The notes beneath the pieces are model-generated. The model was not told the origin of the DNA and did no database searches. It worked only from the letters and a program-made list of their open reading frames with translations. From Isoptericola croceus (GTDB lineage Bacteria; Actinomycetota; Actinomycetes; Actinomycetales; Cellulomonadaceae): a stretch of 64,000 nucleotides of DNA. Numbering within the stretch: position 1 is the stretch's first letter; each line of letters starts with the position of its first letter. Shown piece after piece: positions 61,737 through 64,000 of the stretch. Position numbers and translations under genes: made by a program. The stretch spans positions 682,001-746,000 of the forward strand of contig NZ_JARLLG010000001.1 in the NCBI RefSeq assembly GCF_029382255.1. Direction: 5' to 3'.

Positions 61737-64000
61737 GTGCGCATCAAGCTGACCCTGAACCGGCCGGACGAGTCGGTCGTGAACGTGGCGGTCACGGCCG
61801 ACGCCACCGCCACCGTCCGGGACGTCGCCGAGGTGCTGTTCTCGGCCGACCCGACCCGCAACGGTGCGGCGGCGCCGGAGAACCTCACGCTGCAGGTGCT
61901 CGGCGACGGTTCGTCGCAGCGCAACGTCACCGCGGGCCGCGTGCTCACCCCGACCAGCGACCTGGTCCAGGCCGGCCTGCGGTCGGGCTCCGCCGTGTCG
62001 ATCGTGCGTGTCTCGGAGCAGTTCGTCCACCCCGGCCAGGACCGTGGCGCGGCCGTCGCCGTCCTGCGCGTGCTGGAGGGGCCCGACGCCGGCCGGGAGT
62101 TCCAGCTGCCCGTGGGCACCTCCTACCTCGGTCGCGACCGTGACATGGACGTCCGGCTCCAGGACCCGCAGGTCTCGAAGCGCCACGCCCGGATCGTCGT
62201 GGGCGAGCAGGTCGAGATCCACGACCTGGACTCCGCGAACGGGCTCGTGATGGGCGGCCAGCGGATGACGCGGTCGGCGCTGACGTCGTCCGACACCGTG
62301 ACGGTGGGCGGCAGCGTCGTGTCCGTCGTGAGCCTGCACCGGTCGACGAGCCTGGCACCGACCAGCCCGGTGGTCGAGTTCAACCGGTCCCCGCGGGTGG
62401 TGGCACGGTTCGGCGAGACGGAGATCGCGGCACCCAAGCCGCCACGCCCGAAGACCCCGCGAGGGCTGCCCTGGCTGCCGATGATGGTGCCCGCCCTCAT
62501 GGGTCTGGCACTGTGGGCGATCTTCCAGAACCCGCGGATGCTCGTGTTCATGTTCATGAGCCCGATGATCATGGTCGCGATGTACCTGGACCGCAAGCAC
62601 AACGCGAAGAAGGAGTTCGCGGAGGCGACGCGGCTGTTCGAGGAGTCCGTCGCGGCGACCCGCGAACGAGTCACGAAGACGCACGCCGTGGAGCGCGCCG
62701 TCCGGCGCGCCGAGGCGCCCGCCCTCGCCGAGGCGATCGACGCCGTGCGCCGGCTCGGCGGGCTGATGTGGACCCACCGTCCTGAGCACCGCGGGTTCCT
62801 CACCCTCCGGCTCGGCACGGGCAGCGCCCCGTCCCGGACGAAGTTCGCCCAGCCCCGCGAGAACGAGGCGCTCCCGGAGCACTGGGAGATGGTGCTGGAC
62901 CTCCAGGAGCGGTGCTCGGTCATCGACGACGTCCCCACCGTCGCCGCCCTGCGGTACGGAGGGAACGTCGGGCTCGCCGGGCCCAGCGGGCCGGTGGAGT
63001 CGGTCGCCCGCGCAGCGCTGCTGCAGCTCGTCGCCCTGCACTCCCCGGCCGAGGTGGTCGTCACCGCACTCACGTCGCACCGGTCCCGCGAGGACTGGGA
63101 GTGGCTGCAGTGGGTGCCGCACACCGGTTCGCCGCACAGCCCGCTCGGGGCCTCCGACCACCTGGCCGGCGACCCCGGGCGCGGCGCGTCGTTGCTCGCC
63201 CGTCTCGAGGGGCTCATCGAGTCCCGGGGGGTCGTGCTCGACGGTCCACCACCGTTCGAGGGCGAGCGCGACGCGGAGAAGGACCGGGAGGAGCGTTCGC
63301 CGAAGCCTCTGCTGCCCGCCGTCGTCGTCCTGGTCGAGGACGACGCCCCGCTCGACCGGTCGCGTCTCGTCCGCCTCGCCGAGCGGGGTCCGGCCGCGAA
63401 CGTGCACGTGGTGTGGGTGGCCCCGACCGTGGAGCAGCTCCCGGCGGCCTGCCGGACCTTCGTGCTCCTCGACCCGCAGTCCCGCGACGAGAACGGGATG
63501 ACCGGTGAGGTGCACTACGGACGGCTGACGTACCCCGTCGCCTGCGAGACCGCGGACCTGGCGACGGCCCACGAGGTGGCGCGCATCCTGTCGCCGGTCG
63601 TCGACGTCGGCGCACCGGTGGAGGACGAGTCCGACCTGCCCCGCGCGGTGTCCTACCTGGCGCTGGCCGGCACGGACCTCGGCTCGGACGCCGCCGGTGT
63701 CGTCGAGCGGTGGCGGGAGAACCTGTCCCTCACACCGCGGGACGGGTCCCCGCCGGTACGGCGCAAGAGCCCGACCGACCTGCGGGCGCTCGTCGGCCAC
63801 AACGGCGTCGAGGAGTTCTACCTGGACCTGCGCACGCAGGGGCCGCACGCGCTGGTGGGCGGCACCACCGGTGCGGGCAAGTCGGAGTTCCTCCAGTCCT
63901 GGGTGCTCGGGATGGCGGCGGCGCACAGCCCCGACCGCGTCACGTTCCTCTTCGTGGACTACAAGGGTGGTGCCGCCTTCGCCGACTGCGTGGACCTGCC
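61737..64000 (+). CDS. FHA-containing FtsK/SpoIIIE ATPase of the EssC/EccC type (3' end outside window)
   Basis: The first 754 residues are visible. The start (GTG at 61737, 1 nt after the previous stop) leads into a ubiquitin-like or FHA-like domain (1-~95), then a clear FHA domain (about 105-195; YLGRDRDMDVRL, VSKRHARI, DSANG). Two helices lie at about 243-282, followed by a large region and the first ATPase domain with Walker A GTTGAGKS (709-716) and Walker B FLFVDYKGG. This order (FHA, two helices, FtsK-type ATPases) is that of the EssC/EccC motor of type VII secretion. DNA translocases of the FtsK family lack the FHA part. The remaining ATPase domains are beyond the window. Confidence 0.9.
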   Translation, partial: MRIKLTLNRPDESVVNVAVTADATATVRDVAEVLFSADPTRNGAAAPENLTLQVLGDGSSQRNVTAGRVLTPTSDLVQAGLRSGSAVSIVRVSEQFVHPGQDRGAAVAVLRVLEGPDAGREFQLPVGTSYLGRDRDMDVRLQDPQVSKRHARIVVGEQVEIHDLDSANGLVMGGQRMTRSALTSSDTVTVGGSVVSVVSLHRSTSLAPTSPVVEFNRSPRVVARFGETEIAAPKPPRPKTPRGLPWLPMMVPALMGLALWAIFQNPRMLVFMFMSPMIMVAMYLDRKHNAKKEFAEATRLFEESVAATRERVTKTHAVERAVRRAEAPALAEAIDAVRRLGGLMWTHRPEHRGFLTLRLGTGSAPSRTKFAQPRENEALPEHWEMVLDLQERCSVIDDVPTVAALRYGGNVGLAGPSGPVESVARAALLQLVALHSPAEVVVTALTSHRSREDWEWLQWVPHTGSPHSPLGASDHLAGDPGRGASLLARLEGLIESRGVVLDGPPPFEGERDAEKDREERSPKPLLPAVVVLVEDDAPLDRSRLVRLAERGPAANVHVVWVAPTVEQLPAACRTFVLLDPQSRDENGMTGEVHYGRLTYPVACETADLATAHEVARILSPVVDVGAPVEDESDLPRAVSYLALAGTDLGSDAAGVVERWRENLSLTPRDGSPPVRRKSPTDLRALVGHNGVEEFYLDLRTQGPHALVGGTTGAGKSEFLQSWVLGMAAAHSPDRVTFLFVDYKGGAAFADCVDL

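Noticed and set aside
61557-63926. A 789-codon antisense frame opposite the FtsK/EssC-type gene
   Set aside because: The sense frame has FHA, helices and Walker motifs; the antisense frame has none.

Overview
The window is very GC-rich, densely packed actinobacterial chromosome. Gene content points to Micrococcales, near Cellulomonas, Isoptericola or Cellulosimicrobium. The evidence is a menaquinone-linked complex I operon, a secreted S1 protease closely resembling what I know of Cellulomonas protease 69B4, many GTG starts, ATGA/GTGA stop-start overlaps, and several starts that look leaderless. The placement is inferred from protein recognition alone.

Layout. (1) 1-1187: the end of a glycerol-3-phosphate (Ugp-type) uptake operon, with a solute-binding protein and a glycerophosphodiesterase. 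(2) 1280-21405: a respiratory block. menG comes first, then a divergent small YtxH-like gene, then menJ, the complete 14-gene nuoA-N operon and a trans-polyprenyl diphosphate synthase. It encodes menaquinone tail synthesis and saturation, the last ring methylation, and the NADH dehydrogenase that uses the quinone. A perfect CRP/FNR-type half-site pair lies in front of menJ-nuo. (3) 21412-21509: an extreme G27/C42 tract inside a hairpin between convergent genes. (4) 21538-23899: secreted serine protease and an orphan prepilin peptidase.

(5) 23947-32138: an accessory island of small envelope proteins. Three lipoprotein genes are each overlapped by a membrane-protein gene. Two four-helix membrane proteins are paralogous, and two minus-strand genes share the same start region. 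A triple-GGGCCC element occurs three times. About nine apparent 1-nt indels, mostly in G/C runs, and one in-frame TGA fall in these 8 kb, while the flanking long operons are intact. This is the least explained part of the window.

(6) 32254-36230: a UbiA prenyltransferase and a cupin, then type III polyketide synthase, ICMT-like methyltransferase and FAD monooxygenase. The last three match the srsABC phenolic-lipid operon plan. (7) 36389-44001: housekeeping genes (FprA-type reductase, HtpX, K+-channel-like protein, HAD phosphatase, GH15 hydrolase, a frameshifted LLM flavoprotein, YajQ). (8) 44323-64000: a nine-gene locus running off the right edge. It encodes a 2035-aa Ig/fibronectin surface protein, MoxR, DUF58, a transglutaminase-fold membrane protein lacking its catalytic triad, zinc-ribbon/RDD/FHA protein, PP2C phosphatase, FHA protein, Ser/Thr kinase, FHA-like/winged-helix protein and an FHA-EssC/EccC-type FtsK ATPase. 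I read it as a phospho-regulated type VII secretion-like locus; no WXG100 gene lies inside the window.
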